Source: Isoptericola sediminis
Lineage (GTDB): Bacteria > Actinomycetota > Actinomycetes > Actinomycetales > Cellulomonadaceae
Length of the DNA: 64,000 nt
Assembly (NCBI RefSeq): GCF_013085345.1
Contig: NZ_JABFAJ010000003.1
Span: 1-64,000, forward strand
Direction: 5' to 3'
Both the position numbers and the translations under genes were made by a program. This document shows positions 52,371-61,326 of this stretch, piece by piece; the stretch's first letter is position 1, and every line of letters begins with the position of its first letter. The notes under the pieces were generated by a model, which worked only from the letters and a program-made list of their open reading frames with translations, had not been told where the DNA came from and did not search any database.

Positions 52371-52748
52371 ATGACCGAGACCACAGACCGGCGATCCCTC
52401 GTCGTCAAGACGACGTCGGGCACGGACCGTCCGGAGGCCGCGAACCAGGCGCTGACGGTGGCCGCGTCGGCGGTCGCCGCCGGGGTGGACGTCTCCCTCT
52501 GGCTGACCGGGGACGCGGCGTGGTTCGGGGTGCCCGGTCGGGCCGACGAGCTGGCGCTGGAGCACGCCGCGCCGGCCGCCGAGCTGCTCGAGGCGGTGCT
52601 GGCGGCCGGGACGGTCACGGTGTGCTCCCAGTGCGCGGCGCGCCGGGAGATCGGCCCCGAGGACGTGCTCGACGGGGTGCGGATCGCCGGCGCCCCGGTG
52701 TTCGTCGAGGAGTCGCTGCGCCCGGGGGCCCAGGCCCTGGTCTACTGA
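52371..52748 (+). CDS. DsrE-family sulfur-transfer-like protein
   Basis: A 125-residue DsrE/F-like protein (VVKTTSGTDRPEAANQALTVA, then VSLWLTGDAAWFG). It contains two nearby cysteines (VTVCSQCAARREIG), a CxxC that could carry persulfide or bind metal. The usual partner proteins of sulfur relay are not beside it. The ATG is 6 nt after TAGGGT, leaderless-like. It is divergent from the small membrane protein/nitrobindin genes and convergent with DUF4395. Confidence 0.82.
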   Translation: MTETTDRRSLVVKTTSGTDRPEAANQALTVAASAVAAGVDVSLWLTGDAAWFGVPGRADELALEHAAPAAELLEAVLAAGTVTVCSQCAARREIGPEDVLDGVRIAGAPVFVEESLRPGAQALVY

Positions 52749-52764
52749 CCGGCGCGCCCGCGCC

Positions 52765-53217
52765 CTACCGCGCGGACGGACGCAGCCGGCGTCCCAGCAG
52801 GTACAGCTCGCAGCCGAGGCACAGCCCCACGGTGGCGTTGAGCGCCGCCGCGACGAAGGCGAGCCCGGCGGCCCACGGCACGACCGCGAGCGCCCCGGCC
52901 CAGCCGGCGACGACGCCCGTACCGGTCACGACGAGCCCCACGGTCTGCGCGAAGCGCGGCGGACGCACGTCCTCCAGCTCCGGCGGCGGGGCGAGCCTCG
53001 GCCGGACCAGCGTGCGGAAGAGCCAGCCCTGCCAGGTGGCCTGCGGGCCGCGCACCGCACCCGGCACGAAGCTCAGCGCGACGACGGTGAGCAGCACCAG
53101 CGCGGGCGTGGTCGGCCCGATGAGGACGACGACGGCCAGCAGCAGGGCGGTGATGCCGGCCCCGACACGGGGGCCGCGGGGGTCGATGCGGGGCGGGTCG
53201 GTGGTCTCCACGGTCAT
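52765..53217 (-). CDS. DUF4395 membrane protein
   Basis: A 150-residue protein with about four predicted helices (GITALLLAVVVLIGPTTPAL, then VLLTVVALSFVPGA, further on GLVVTGTGVVAGWAGALAVV). The C-terminal CLGCELYLLGRRL has a CxxC, fitting DUF4395, often encoded next to thioredoxin-like genes. Its ATG overlaps the thioredoxin stop (ATGA), so they are coupled. It may exchange thiols with that partner; inferred only. Confidence 0.85.
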   Translation of the reverse strand: MTVETTDPPRIDPRGPRVGAGITALLLAVVVLIGPTTPALVLLTVVALSFVPGAVRGPQATWQGWLFRTLVRPRLAPPPELEDVRPPRFAQTVGLVVTGTGVVAGWAGALAVVPWAAGLAFVAAALNATVGLCLGCELYLLGRRLRPSAR

Positions 53218-53675
53218 GCGGTCCTCCCCGCCACGGGTGCCGACGGCACCGTCGCGAGCGCGTCCCGGGCGCGGGCCGGCGTCATCCCGCCGGACGCGCG
53301 CGCCACCTCGGTGCCGGCGGCGTCCAGCACCAGCACGGTGGGCGTGCGGTGCACCCGGGCGCGCTCCACGAGGTCGGGACGGTGGTCCACGTCGACCTCG
53401 ACGTGCGTGACGCCGGGTTCCTCGGCGGCCAGCGCACCCAGGGTCCGGGCGGTGGACCGGCAGGCCGAGCAGACCTCCGCCGACAGCTGCAGGAACGTCG
53501 CGCGGGCGCCCGGGGTCATGCCCTGGGCGACGAGCTCGTCCGTCCAGCCGGTCGCGGCGGCGTCCACGGCGCCCGGTGCGGTCGTGCGCACCCGGCCCTG
53601 GGCCGAGCGCCACGTCAGCGCGAGCACCGCCGTCACCACGAGCAACGCGGCGAGCACGGTCCACTGTGCGGTCAT
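53214..53675 (-). CDS. Membrane-anchored thioredoxin-family protein
   Basis: A 153-residue protein: one N-terminal membrane helix (WTVLAALLVVTAVLALTW), then a thioredoxin-like domain with the redox site EVCSACRST (CSAC). Probably a periplasm-facing thiol oxidoreductase. AAGGAGG 8 nt upstream of the ATG. A GGGAAC-N18-GTT element, also seen before ftsH, lies 34 nt upstream, suggesting SigR/SigH control of thiol homeostasis. It forms an operon with DUF4395. Confidence 0.9.
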   Translation of the reverse strand: MTAQWTVLAALLVVTAVLALTWRSAQGRVRTTAPGAVDAAATGWTDELVAQGMTPGARATFLQLSAEVCSACRSTARTLGALAAEEPGVTHVEVDVDHRPDLVERARVHRTPTVLVLDAAGTEVARASGGMTPARARDALATVPSAPVAGRTA

Positions 53676-53708
53676 GCGATGGCCTCCTTCAGATCACCAC
53701 CCACCGGC

Positions 53709-53735
53709 AACAGATCGTTTCGCATGGATGTTCCC
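53709..53735 (-). promoter_or_regulatory. Putative SigR/SigH-type promoter of the thioredoxin operon
   Basis: Minus strand: GGGAAC (53735-53730), exactly 18 nt, then GTT (53711-53709). The transcript would start some 30 nt before the thioredoxin ATG. The identical arrangement precedes ftsH. Shared spacing at a thiol-redox gene strengthens the case. Confidence 0.7.
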
Positions 53736-53810
53736 GGCCGTCGTCACCGGAGAGTACGCGCCCCGCCCGGTCCCCGCCGCACCGTCCACCTGCGGGTCCG
53801 ACCCCCCGGG

Positions 53811-54545
53811 CTACAGGAGCATGCGGCCGACGACGAACACGAGCATCCCGGTGATCGTCACCGGGACGGCGGCCGCCGCCGCGGCGGCACGACGTCTCTC
53901 GAGGGCGGGCTGACGTTCGAAGAGCAGACGGAGCGCGGCCGAGACGAGACCGGCGACCAGCCCGACGACGAGGCCGTGCACGGGTTCGACCTCGGGCAGG
54001 GCCGACGCGGTGCCGGCACCCGCCGCTCCACCGAGCACGACGCCCAGCAGCGACCCGATCCACCCCCCGGCCACCGGGAGCGCCGCCACCGCCGACGCCA
54101 CGGCCAGGCCGACGGCGCTGGTGACCACGAGCCCGGCACCGGCGTCCGTCGACGCGGTGGCCAGCCATCCGGCGGCGGAGACCGTGACCACGACGCCGGC
54201 CGTCATCCCGCTGACGGACTCGACCAGACGAGGGCGCCCGCCGCGGCGCAGCATCTGCGCCACGAAGGCCAGGACCAGCGACAGCGCGATGACGAGGGGC
54301 AGGTTGCGCAGGATCGGCTCGCCCTCGGTGAACCAGGTGACGGCGAGCCCGCCGGCACCCGCCAGCAGCACCACCACCGAGGTCGCCCCCTCGGCCGGCA
54401 GGCGGAGCAGCGGCGCCCAGCCGGCCGTCAGCAGCAGGATCAGGAGCCCGCACGCGCCGAGCGTCCACCAGGGCCCCAGGTAGGCGGCGGTCGCCACGAG
54501 CGTGGCGAGCACCGCCGTCGTCACGGCACGGGAGGTCACGGTCAC
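53811..54545 (-). CDS. Hypothetical multi-pass membrane protein
   Basis: A 244-residue protein with about eight predicted helices, e.g. VTTAVLATLVATAAYLGPWW and LPLVIALSLVLAFVAQML, in two similar halves. An Arg-rich segment (RQPALERRRAAAA) precedes the last helix. No family is recognised. The GTG at 54545 has GGGAGA 9 nt upstream; the longer open frame begins at 54611 but without a better site. It is divergent from the GlnR-type gene. Confidence 0.6.
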   Translation of the reverse strand: MTVTSRAVTTAVLATLVATAAYLGPWWTLGACGLLILLLTAGWAPLLRLPAEGATSVVVLLAGAGGLAVTWFTEGEPILRNLPLVIALSLVLAFVAQMLRRGGRPRLVESVSGMTAGVVVTVSAAGWLATASTDAGAGLVVTSAVGLAVASAVAALPVAGGWIGSLLGVVLGGAAGAGTASALPEVEPVHGLVVGLVAGLVSAALRLLFERQPALERRRAAAAAAAVPVTITGMLVFVVGRMLL

Positions 54546-54631
54546 GCGGACGAGTCTCCCATGCCAAGACGTTGTGACCTTCGGGGCGCGGCAGGGTACC
54601 TTGACGATCACCCGCAGCGGGAGGAGTGCAC

Positions 54632-55393
54632 GTGGCGGAACTGTTGATCCTGACGCCCGCGACCGGCGGTTCGGTCGAGGTGCTGCCCGCGCTGGGACTG
54701 CTCTCGCACAAGGTGCGCGTGCTCCCCATGGAGCCCTCGGCGCTCGTGGACGCCCCCGACTCGGACGTCGTCCTGCTGGACGCCCGCCGGGACCTCGTCG
54801 CCGCCCGCACCACGTGCCGCCTGCTGCACGCCACCGGGCTCACGGTCCCCCTCGTGCTGATCCTCACCGAGGGCGGCCTGACCGTCGTCAACCACGAGTG
54901 GGGAGCGGACGACCTCCTGCTCGAGTCCGCCTCGCCCGCGGAGGTCGAGGCACGGCTGCGCCTCGTCGTCGAGCGGTCGGCGCACGGCACCCGCGAGGAC
55001 TCGCCGCAGGAGATCTCCGCCGGCGAGCTCGCGATCGACGCGGGCGGGTACACCGCCCGCCTGCGCGGCCGCCCGATCGACCTCACCTACAAGGAGTTCG
55101 AGCTCCTCAAGTACCTGGTGCAGCACCCGGGCCGCGTCTTCACCCGCGCCCAGCTCCTGCAGGAGGTGTGGGGCTACGACTACTACGGCGGCACCCGCAC
55201 CGTCGACGTGCACGTGCGCCGGCTGCGCGCCAAGCTCGGCCCGGAGCACGAGCAGCTCATCGGCACCGTGCGGAACGTCGGCTACCGGTTCGACCCGCCC
55301 AAGGAACCCCGCGACGACGTGACCGCCCCGGGGACGGGGTCGGGCCCCGACCGTGACGCCCCCGGCTCCGCCCACGTGTCCTCCGGCGGCTGA
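54632..55393 (+). CDS. glnR: GlnR-type orphan response regulator
   Basis: A 253-residue OmpR-family protein. The N-terminal receiver-like half includes [38 protein letters not shown] and [20 protein letters not shown]; it matches actinobacterial GlnR closely. The DNA-binding half has [20 protein letters not shown] and [20 protein letters not shown] (winged helix). GlnR controls nitrogen assimilation (glnA, amtB, nas) in actinobacteria. The receiver usually is not phosphorylated by a kinase, consistent with no kinase nearby. GGAGGAG 6 nt upstream supports the GTG at 54632. Assigned on motif similarity I recall, fairly sure. Confidence 0.82.
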   Translation: MAELLILTPATGGSVEVLPALGLLSHKVRVLPMEPSALVDAPDSDVVLLDARRDLVAARTTCRLLHATGLTVPLVLILTEGGLTVVNHEWGADDLLLESASPAEVEARLRLVVERSAHGTREDSPQEISAGELAIDAGGYTARLRGRPIDLTYKEFELLKYLVQHPGRVFTRAQLLQEVWGYDYYGGTRTVDVHVRRLRAKLGPEHEQLIGTVRNVGYRFDPPKEPRDDVTAPGTGSGPDRDAPGSAHVSSGG

Positions 55394-55410
55394 CCGGGTA
55401 GGTTGCGGCC

Positions 55411-56352
55411 GTGACCGCCATGTCCGACGCCGCCGACTACTCCTGCGCACTGGTCGACGGACCGTGGCGGCACGAGTTCGTCGCCGCCAACGGTTCCCGC
55501 TTCCACGTCGCCGTCGCCGGCCCGCGCCCCACGAACGGCGACCGGGACCCGCTCGTGGTGCTGCTCCACGGCTTCCCGCAGTTCTGGTGGGCCTGGCGTC
55601 ACCAGATCGCCGCCCTGGCGGACGCCGGGATGCAGGTCGCCGCGCTCGACGTCCGCGGGGTCGCCGCGTCCGACAAACCGCCGTCGGGCCGCGACGTGCC
55701 GACCCGCACCCGCGACGTGGCCGGGGTGATCCGCTCCGTCGGTCACGACCGTGCCGTCGTCGTCGGTGCGGGCACCGGCGGCGCCCTCGCCTGGGCCATG
55801 TCGGCGCTCCAGCCGGCCGTCACCGCGGCCGTCGCCGCGGTGAGCGCACCGCACCCGGGCCGTCTGCACGTCCCGGGGAGGGGCATCCTCACCCCCGCGG
55901 CCCGGCGCCTGTTCGCCGCCGCGCAGCTGCCCGGCGTCCTCGAACGTCGCCTGCAGGACGCCGACGGCGTGGCCGGCATCCTGGACGCCGGCTCCGACCG
56001 CCCCCTGGACCCGGAGGCGGTCGCGCGCTACCGGGAGGCGCTGCGCGTCCCGTTCGCCGCGCACAACACGGTGGACGCGCTGCGCTGGTTGTCCCGCACG
56101 TCGAGCCACCCGGCCGGACGCCGGTACCTCGCGGCCCTCAAGCGCCCGGTCGACGTGCCGGTCCTGCAGCTCCACGGCGCCGCCGACGGGTTCCTGCGGC
56201 GCGAGACCGCCGACCTGGACGGGGCGGCGCTGGCGCGTGACTTCCGGTTCGAGGTCGTCGAGGGGGCGGGCCACTTCCTGCCGGAGGAGGCCCCCGACGC
56301 CGTGACCGTGCTGCTGCTCGACTGGCTGCGGCGCCCGGGCGTGCTGCGTTGA
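55411..56352 (+). CDS. Alpha/beta hydrolase
   Basis: A 313-residue alpha/beta-hydrolase, epoxide-hydrolase-like. VVLLHGFPQFWWAWRHQIAAL (the HGFP oxyanion region) and LDVRGVAASDKPPSG are typical. The nucleophile elbow is AVVVGAGTGGALAWAM (G-x-G-T-G instead of the usual G-x-S-x-G or D), so the nucleophile Ser/Asp is replaced by Thr. The acid/His region reads VVEGAGHFLPEEAPD. The unusual elbow may mean altered or lost activity. The GTG is 6 nt after TAGGTT. It lies 17 nt downstream of glnR. Confidence 0.8.
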   Translation: MTAMSDAADYSCALVDGPWRHEFVAANGSRFHVAVAGPRPTNGDRDPLVVLLHGFPQFWWAWRHQIAALADAGMQVAALDVRGVAASDKPPSGRDVPTRTRDVAGVIRSVGHDRAVVVGAGTGGALAWAMSALQPAVTAAVAAVSAPHPGRLHVPGRGILTPAARRLFAAAQLPGVLERRLQDADGVAGILDAGSDRPLDPEAVARYREALRVPFAAHNTVDALRWLSRTSSHPAGRRYLAALKRPVDVPVLQLHGAADGFLRRETADLDGAALARDFRFEVVEGAGHFLPEEAPDAVTVLLLDWLRRPGVLR

Positions 56353-56371
56353 CCGACGGGCGCGACGGCGG

Positions 56372-57100
56372 TCAGCCCCGCGGCCCCGGCCGGAGCAGCT
56401 TCGCGGCAGCGACCGGGTCGGACTCCCCCAGACCGTTCGACGGGCACCACCGCGCGACCGGGCAGGCGCCGCACGCCGGACGCCGGGCATGGCAGACCCG
56501 GCGGCCGTGCCAGACGAGGTGGTGGCTCAGCATCACCCAGTCCTTGCGGGGGAAGAGCTCGCCGACGGCGTGCTCGACCTTGACCGGGTCCTCCTCCTCG
56601 GTGAACCCGAGGCGCCGGGCGAGCCGGCCGAAGTGGGTGTCCACGGTGATGCCGGGGATGCCGAACGCGTTGCCGAGCACGACGTTCGCCGTCTTGCGCC
56701 CGACGCCGGGCAACGCCACCAGGTCCGGCAGACGGCGCGGCACCTCGCCGCCGTGCCGTTCCACGAGAGCCTGGGCCAGGCCGATCGCCGACCGCGTCTT
56801 GGCCCGGTAGAAGCCGAGCGGGCGCAGGATCTCCTCGACGTCGGCCGGTTCGGCCGCGGCGAGCGAGGCGGCGTCGGGGTACCGGGCGAACAGCGTCGGC
56901 GTCGTCGCGTTGACCCGCACGTCGGTGGTCTGGGCCGAGAGCACCGTGGCGACCAGCAGCTCGAAGGGCGTGGTGAAGTCCAGCTCCGCACGCGCGTCCG
57001 GGTAGGTCTCGGCGAGCACGCGGTCGATGCGTCGGGCCCGCCGGACCAGGGCCAGACGGGACTCGCCGGTAGGGGTAGGCTGCTCCGACGTCTCGACCAT
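56372..57100 (-). CDS. nth: Endonuclease III
   Basis: DNA glycosylase/AP lyase for oxidised pyrimidines. The 242 residues contain the helix-hairpin-helix [18 protein letters not shown], with the catalytic Lys, and the catalytic Asp in [13 protein letters not shown]. The [4Fe-4S] loop [17 protein letters not shown] shows C-x6-C-x2-C-x5-C. The ATG is 6 nt after TACGCT, leaderless-like. It is divergent from the Crp-type regulator gene. Confidence 0.95.
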   Translation of the reverse strand: MVETSEQPTPTGESRLALVRRARRIDRVLAETYPDARAELDFTTPFELLVATVLSAQTTDVRVNATTPTLFARYPDAASLAAAEPADVEEILRPLGFYRAKTRSAIGLAQALVERHGGEVPRRLPDLVALPGVGRKTANVVLGNAFGIPGITVDTHFGRLARRLGFTEEEDPVKVEHAVGELFPRKDWVMLSHHLVWHGRRVCHARRPACGACPVARWCPSNGLGESDPVAAAKLLRPGPRG

Positions 57101-57309
57101 GCGGGCAGCGTAACCCCGGACTCCGACCGCAGGACGGACGCCAGGTCGCGGAACTCGAGGACCCCGCCGGTCGTTCGCCCGGACGTCACCCCGCGGCGGT
57201 GCGTCCAGGCACGACGCCCTGGTGTGAGGCAGACTGAGACCTGGAACACATTTTGACAGACGCGCGCCTCGCCCCGCCCGGGCAGAGGCCCGAGAACGTG
57301 AGGATTGCT

Positions 57310-57987
57310 GTGGACGACACCGTCGTGCTCTCCGCCCCCTTGTTCGCCGACATGGACACCGAGGAGTCCAAGGCGCTCATCGAGTCCATGATCCCGGTCG
57401 AGCTGGGCCGCGGGGACGTCCTGTTCCGCGAGGGGGAGCCGGGCGACCGGCTCTACGTGATCGCGCAGGGCAAGATCAAGCTGGGACGCCGTTCCAGCGA
57501 CGGTCGGGAGAACCTGCTGTCGATCCTCGGACCCGGCGAGATGTTCGGCGAGCTCTCGCTCTTCGACCCGGGCCCCCGGACCGCCACTGCGTCGTCGGTG
57601 TCCGACGCACTGTGCTACGAGCTGCGCCACCAGGCGCTCGTCCAGTGGGTCGCCGCCCACCCCAACGTCGCCACGACGCTGCTCGGCGCGCTCGCCCGAC
57701 GGCTGCGCCGCACGAACGAGACCCTGGCCGACCTGGTGTTCTCCGACGTGCCCGGGCGGGTCGCGAAGGCGCTGCTCGACCTGTCGCAGCGCTTCGGCGA
57801 GCCGAACGACGAGGGCGTCCGGGTCGCGCACGACCTGACCCAGGAGGAGCTCGCTCAGCTCGTCGGCGCGTCCCGCGAGACCGTCAACAAGGCGCTGGCC
57901 GACTTCGCCACGCGCGGCTGGGTCCGCCGCGAGGGCCGTGCGGTCGTGCTGCTCGACATGGACCGGCTGGAGCGCCGCGCTCGCTGA
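57310..57987 (+). CDS. Crp/GlxR-type cAMP-responsive regulator
   Basis: A 225-residue regulator. The cyclic-nucleotide-binding fold covers about residues 8-120, with [20 protein letters not shown] and [13 protein letters not shown] (the phosphate-binding cassette [13 protein letters not shown]). The C-terminal Crp-type HTH is [20 protein letters not shown] then [11 protein letters not shown]. Size and sequence style fit the actinobacterial GlxR/Crp global regulators. The GTG at 57310 follows GAGG by 6 nt and gives the family length; an in-frame TTG at 57253 would add 19 residues. The long inverted repeats follow. Confidence 0.88.
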   Translation: MDDTVVLSAPLFADMDTEESKALIESMIPVELGRGDVLFREGEPGDRLYVIAQGKIKLGRRSSDGRENLLSILGPGEMFGELSLFDPGPRTATASSVSDALCYELRHQALVQWVAAHPNVATTLLGALARRLRRTNETLADLVFSDVPGRVAKALLDLSQRFGEPNDEGVRVAHDLTQEELAQLVGASRETVNKALADFATRGWVRREGRAVVLLDMDRLERRAR

Positions 57988-58006
57988 GTCCTGCTCCTCC
58001 GCGGGT

Positions 58007-58092
58007 GTCGAAGACCCCCGGACACCGTCACGTTCACGGCCGCTGGGCGGCCTCCACTTCGGGGTGGGTGACGGTGTCCGGGGGTCTTCGAC
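58007..58092. repeat. Inverted repeat with 25-bp arms
   Basis: Arms 58007-58031 and 58068-58092 are perfect reverse complements. The 36-nt spacer is GC-rich. It lies after the Crp-type gene, before the convergent RidA gene. Its sequence does not match the palindrome at 25235. Confidence 0.85.
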
Positions 58093-58129
58093 GTCCGCTG
58101 AGTGCGCCGTGCTGCGGCGTCCCGCGCGG

Positions 58130-58187
58130 TCGGCAGTTCCTGCGTCGATCGACAGCTTGAGGTGCCGATCGACGCAGGAACTGCCGA
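58130..58187. repeat. Inverted repeat with 22-bp arms
   Basis: Arms 58130-58151 and 58166-58187 are perfect reverse complements around a 14-nt loop. It lies 37 bp from the previous inverted repeat, so the region between Crp-type and RidA genes is packed with hairpins. It may end transcription from both sides. Confidence 0.85.
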
Positions 58188-58211
58188 GCTCGTGCTGTGA
58201 CGGGGGACCTG

Positions 58212-58679
58212 TCAGTCGGCGAGCTCGACGATCAGCTCGACCTCGACCGGGGCGTCCAGCGGCAGGACCGCGACGCCGACGGCGGACCGGGCGTGCGTGC
58301 CGGCGTCCCCGAAGATCGTGCCCAGCAGCTCGCTGGCACCGTTGAGGACGGCGGGCTGGCCGGTGAAGGACGGGTCGCTGGCCACGAAACCGGTGACCTT
58401 GACGATGCGCGCACCCTCCAGCGTGCCGGCGACGCTGTGCACGGCGGCCAGCGCGTTGAGGGCGCAGATGCCGGCCAGCTCGGTGGCGTCCGCCGGGTCC
58501 ACGAGCCCGTCGCCGGCGCCGACCTTGCCGGTGGTCGGCAGGGCGCCGTCCACGAAGGGCAGCTGCCCCGCGGTGTAGACGTACCGTCCCGACCGGACGG
58601 CGGGCTGGTACGCCGCCACCGGTGCGGCGACGTCGGGCAGGGTCAGGCCCAGCTCTGCCAGGCGGGACTCGATGCTCAC
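58212..58679 (-). CDS. RidA-family protein
   Basis: A 155-residue member of the RidA/YjgF group, which hydrolyses reactive enamines and imines. It starts SIESRLAELGLTLPDVAAPV, with YQPAVRSGRYVYTAGQLPFV and CALNALAAVHSVAG further on. The C-terminal SAVGVAVLPLDAPVEVELIV contains no canonical Arg of the RidA proper (the IVRMPLARSAVG-type contact is changed), so it belongs to a divergent RidA subgroup. The GTG at 58679 has GAGG 5 nt upstream, following the DUF4177 stop by 7 nt. The 58694 GTG is possible. Confidence 0.85.
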   Translation of the reverse strand: MSIESRLAELGLTLPDVAAPVAAYQPAVRSGRYVYTAGQLPFVDGALPTTGKVGAGDGLVDPADATELAGICALNALAAVHSVAGTLEGARIVKVTGFVASDPSFTGQPAVLNGASELLGTIFGDAGTHARSAVGVAVLPLDAPVEVELIVELAD

Positions 58680-58686
58680 GCCGGCC

Positions 58687-58848
58687 TCACTCACCCGAGG
58701 GTCGCTTGAGGTAGGCGACGAGGTTCGCGCTGTCCGGACCCGGCACGACCTGCACCAGCTCCCAGCCGTCGGCGCCCCACTGGTCGAGGATCGCCTTCGT
58801 GTTGTGGATCAGGAGGGGGATGGTCGCGTACTCCCACGTGGTAGCCAT
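58687..58848 (-). CDS. Small DUF4177 protein
   Basis: A 53-residue protein starting MATTWEYATIPLLIHNTKAI and ending in ANLVAYLKRPSGE. It fits the DUF4177 group (WEYATIPLL ... GADGWELVQV). Function unknown. The ATG is 6 nt after TACCAT, leaderless-like; an upstream in-frame start would add 26 Cys-rich residues that look non-coding. RidA follows 7 nt on. The pair is divergent from the penicillin-binding protein gene. Confidence 0.85.
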   Translation of the reverse strand: MATTWEYATIPLLIHNTKAILDQWGADGWELVQVVPGPDSANLVAYLKRPSGE

Positions 58849-58978
58849 GCGGCGATGGTAGCCCGACCATGTTTCGTCGGGGCATCGGCACGAGTCGGGG
58901 ACCACGACTCCACAGGACCTGCACACCCGTGCCGGTCCTCCTGTGCGGCGGTGCGGACCGAACCTCTAGGCTGGGCAC

Positions 58979-61315
58979 ATGGCGCCTCCTGAGTCTCGTC
59001 GCATCACGCGCACGATCCCGGCCACGCAGATGGTCGCGCTGCTGCTTGCCTTCCTGCTGGCCGCCGGCGCCGGCGGCGTGCTGGCCGCGGGGTTCGTGAT
59101 CCCGGCGGTCGCGGGTGTCAACGCGGTGGCGGACAGCACCGTGGAGATCTACGACGAGTTCCCGGCCGAGCTCGAGCCGCGGCCGCTGTCGCAGCAGTCC
59201 CGGATCTACGCCTCCAACGGCAGGCTCCTGGCGACGTTCTACTACCAGAACCGCATCGTGAAGCCGCTCGACGAGATCTCCGAGAACGTGCAGCACGCGG
59301 CGATCGCCATCGAGGACGAGCGCTTCTACGAGCACAACGGCGTGGACGCCCAGGGCATCACCCGTGCCGTCGTCAACAACCTCACCAACGAGGCCACGCA
59401 GGGCGCGTCGACGCTGACCCAGCAGTACGTCAAGAACATGCTCATCGAGTCGGCCCTGCAGGACGGCGACCAGTTCGCCGTGATCGCCGCCCACGAGTCG
59501 ACGATCGACCGCAAGCTCCGCGAGGCCAAGATGGCCATCGCCCTCGAGGAGCGCATGTCCAAGGACGAGATCCTGCAGGGCTACCTCAACGTCGCACAGT
59601 TCGGGCACAAGCAGATCTACGGCGTGGAGGCGGCGGCCCGTTACTACTTCGACACGACGGCCGCCGACCTCACCGTCGTCCAGGCCGCCACGATCGCCGG
59701 GATCACGAAGGCACCCAGCAAGTTCGACCCGACGCGGAACCCCGAGCTGGCCCAGGAGCGGCGCGACCTGGTCATCAAGAACATGTACAGCCTCGGGTAC
59801 ATCTCGCTGGACGAGCGAGACGAGGCCCTCGACCAGCCGATCGAGGAGACGCTAAACGTCAACCCGACGCCGGCCGGCTGCCAGATGGCGAACAACTCGG
59901 CGTTCTTCTGCGACTACGTCATCAAGGAGCTGCTGCTGGACCCGGCGTTCGGGGAGACGCGCGCGGACCGCCAGAACCTCCTGTACCGGGGCGGTCTCGA
60001 CATCCACACGACGCTGGACATGAAGAAGCAGAAGTCCGCGTTCAAGACCATCAAGAAGTCCGTGCCCGAGGACGGCAGCAGCGAGGGGCTCGAGGCCTCG
60101 ATCGTCTCCGTCGAGCCCGGGACCGGCAAGATCCTCGCGATGGCCCAGAACGTCCCCTACACCGGCACGAAGGCCGCGGAGAACGCGAGCCGGGACACGA
60201 CCGTCAGCTACAACGCCGACTACCTGCACGGCGCCTCGGGCGGGTTCTCCCCCGGGTCGAACTTCAAACCGGTGGTCCTCGCCGAGTGGCTGAAGAGCGG
60301 GCACACCCTCAACGACGTCGTGAATGCCAACGAACGGACCTGGGACACCGGCAAGTTCAACTCTCCGTGCAAGCCCCTGCCCTCGGAGGAGTGGCCGGTC
60401 GGAAACGCGGAGGGCGGCTCCGCGGGGCCGATGAGCGTGCTCAAGGCCACCTACCTGTCCGTGAACGCGGCCTACGCCGACATGGGCTCACGCCTCAACC
60501 TCTGCGATCTGCGCGGCACGGCCTACCAGATGGGCTTCCGCCCGACCAGCACCAGCCTGCCCACCGAGACGCGGGATGTCGGACCGCTCAAGACCACGCA
60601 GGTCAAGGAGAGCGACATCAACATCTTCGCGCCGATGCTGCTCGGCACGCAGGAGTCCTCCCCGCTGAACATGGCCGCGATGTACGCCACCATCGCCTCG
60701 GGCGGGACCTACTGCGCGCCGCGAGCGATCACGGGCGTCACCGGACCCCGGGGTGAGGAGTACGAGGTCCCCGAGGCCGACTGCGACAAGAACGCGCTGC
60801 CGAGCAACGTCGCCGCCACGATGGCCTACGCGATGGAGAACGTCTTCACCCGCGGGACGGCCTACTACGTCGGCGGTCTCGAGGACGGCCGCCCGGTCGC
60901 CGGCAAGACGGGCACGTCCCAGCTGTCGGCCCAGACGTGGTTCTCCGGGTTCGTCCCCCAGCTCGCCACGACCGTCTGGGTGGGCTCCGTCGACAACCCC
61001 CGCGAGGACCACACCGGTCCGGGCACCGTCGCGGGCAACTCCTACGACATCCTGTACGGCTCGACCGTCGCGGCCCCGACCTGGAAGACCTACATGGACC
61101 AGGCGGTCAAGGGCATGCCGGTCGAGGACTTCGGCGCCCCTGACCCGCGGCTGATCGGCTCGGCACCGGCCCCCACCTCTGCGCCCACCACGTCCGACGA
61201 CAGCTCGTCGTTCAGCACGGGGTCCGACTCCTCGGGCGCGAGCGACGGCCCGGGGAACAGCGGTGGCAACGGAAACGGCAACGGGAACGGTCAGAACGAC
61301 GGGAGCGACGGCTGA
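58979..61315 (+). CDS. Class A penicillin-binding protein (transglycosylase/transpeptidase)
   Basis: A 778-residue bifunctional cell-wall synthase. The membrane helix is at about residues 20-42 (LLLAFLLAAGAGGVLAAGFV). The GT51 domain includes IEDERFYEHNGVD (catalytic Glu near 112), ASTLTQQYVKN and EEILQGYLN-like KDEILQGYLNVAQFG. The transpeptidase has SNFKP (SxxK, near 427), SVN near 494 and GKTGTSQ (KTG near 642). A Ser/Thr/Gly/Asn tail ends the protein. The ATG is 6 nt after TAGGCT. The phosphoesterase gene follows 11 nt downstream. Confidence 0.94.
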   Translation: MAPPESRRITRTIPATQMVALLLAFLLAAGAGGVLAAGFVIPAVAGVNAVADSTVEIYDEFPAELEPRPLSQQSRIYASNGRLLATFYYQNRIVKPLDEISENVQHAAIAIEDERFYEHNGVDAQGITRAVVNNLTNEATQGASTLTQQYVKNMLIESALQDGDQFAVIAAHESTIDRKLREAKMAIALEERMSKDEILQGYLNVAQFGHKQIYGVEAAARYYFDTTAADLTVVQAATIAGITKAPSKFDPTRNPELAQERRDLVIKNMYSLGYISLDERDEALDQPIEETLNVNPTPAGCQMANNSAFFCDYVIKELLLDPAFGETRADRQNLLYRGGLDIHTTLDMKKQKSAFKTIKKSVPEDGSSEGLEASIVSVEPGTGKILAMAQNVPYTGTKAAENASRDTTVSYNADYLHGASGGFSPGSNFKPVVLAEWLKSGHTLNDVVNANERTWDTGKFNSPCKPLPSEEWPVGNAEGGSAGPMSVLKATYLSVNAAYADMGSRLNLCDLRGTAYQMGFRPTSTSLPTETRDVGPLKTTQVKESDINIFAPMLLGTQESSPLNMAAMYATIASGGTYCAPRAITGVTGPRGEEYEVPEADCDKNALPSNVAATMAYAMENVFTRGTAYYVGGLEDGRPVAGKTGTSQLSAQTWFSGFVPQLATTVWVGSVDNPREDHTGPGTVAGNSYDILYGSTVAAPTWKTYMDQAVKGMPVEDFGAPDPRLIGSAPAPTSAPTTSDDSSSFSTGSDSSGASDGPGNSGGNGNGNGNGQNDGSDG

Positions 61316-61326
61316 GACCCCTCACC

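Noticed and set aside
57101-57309. Crp/GlxR binding site upstream of the Crp-type gene
   Set aside because: No TGTGA-N6-TCACA palindrome found; only a single TGTGA half-site near 57224.
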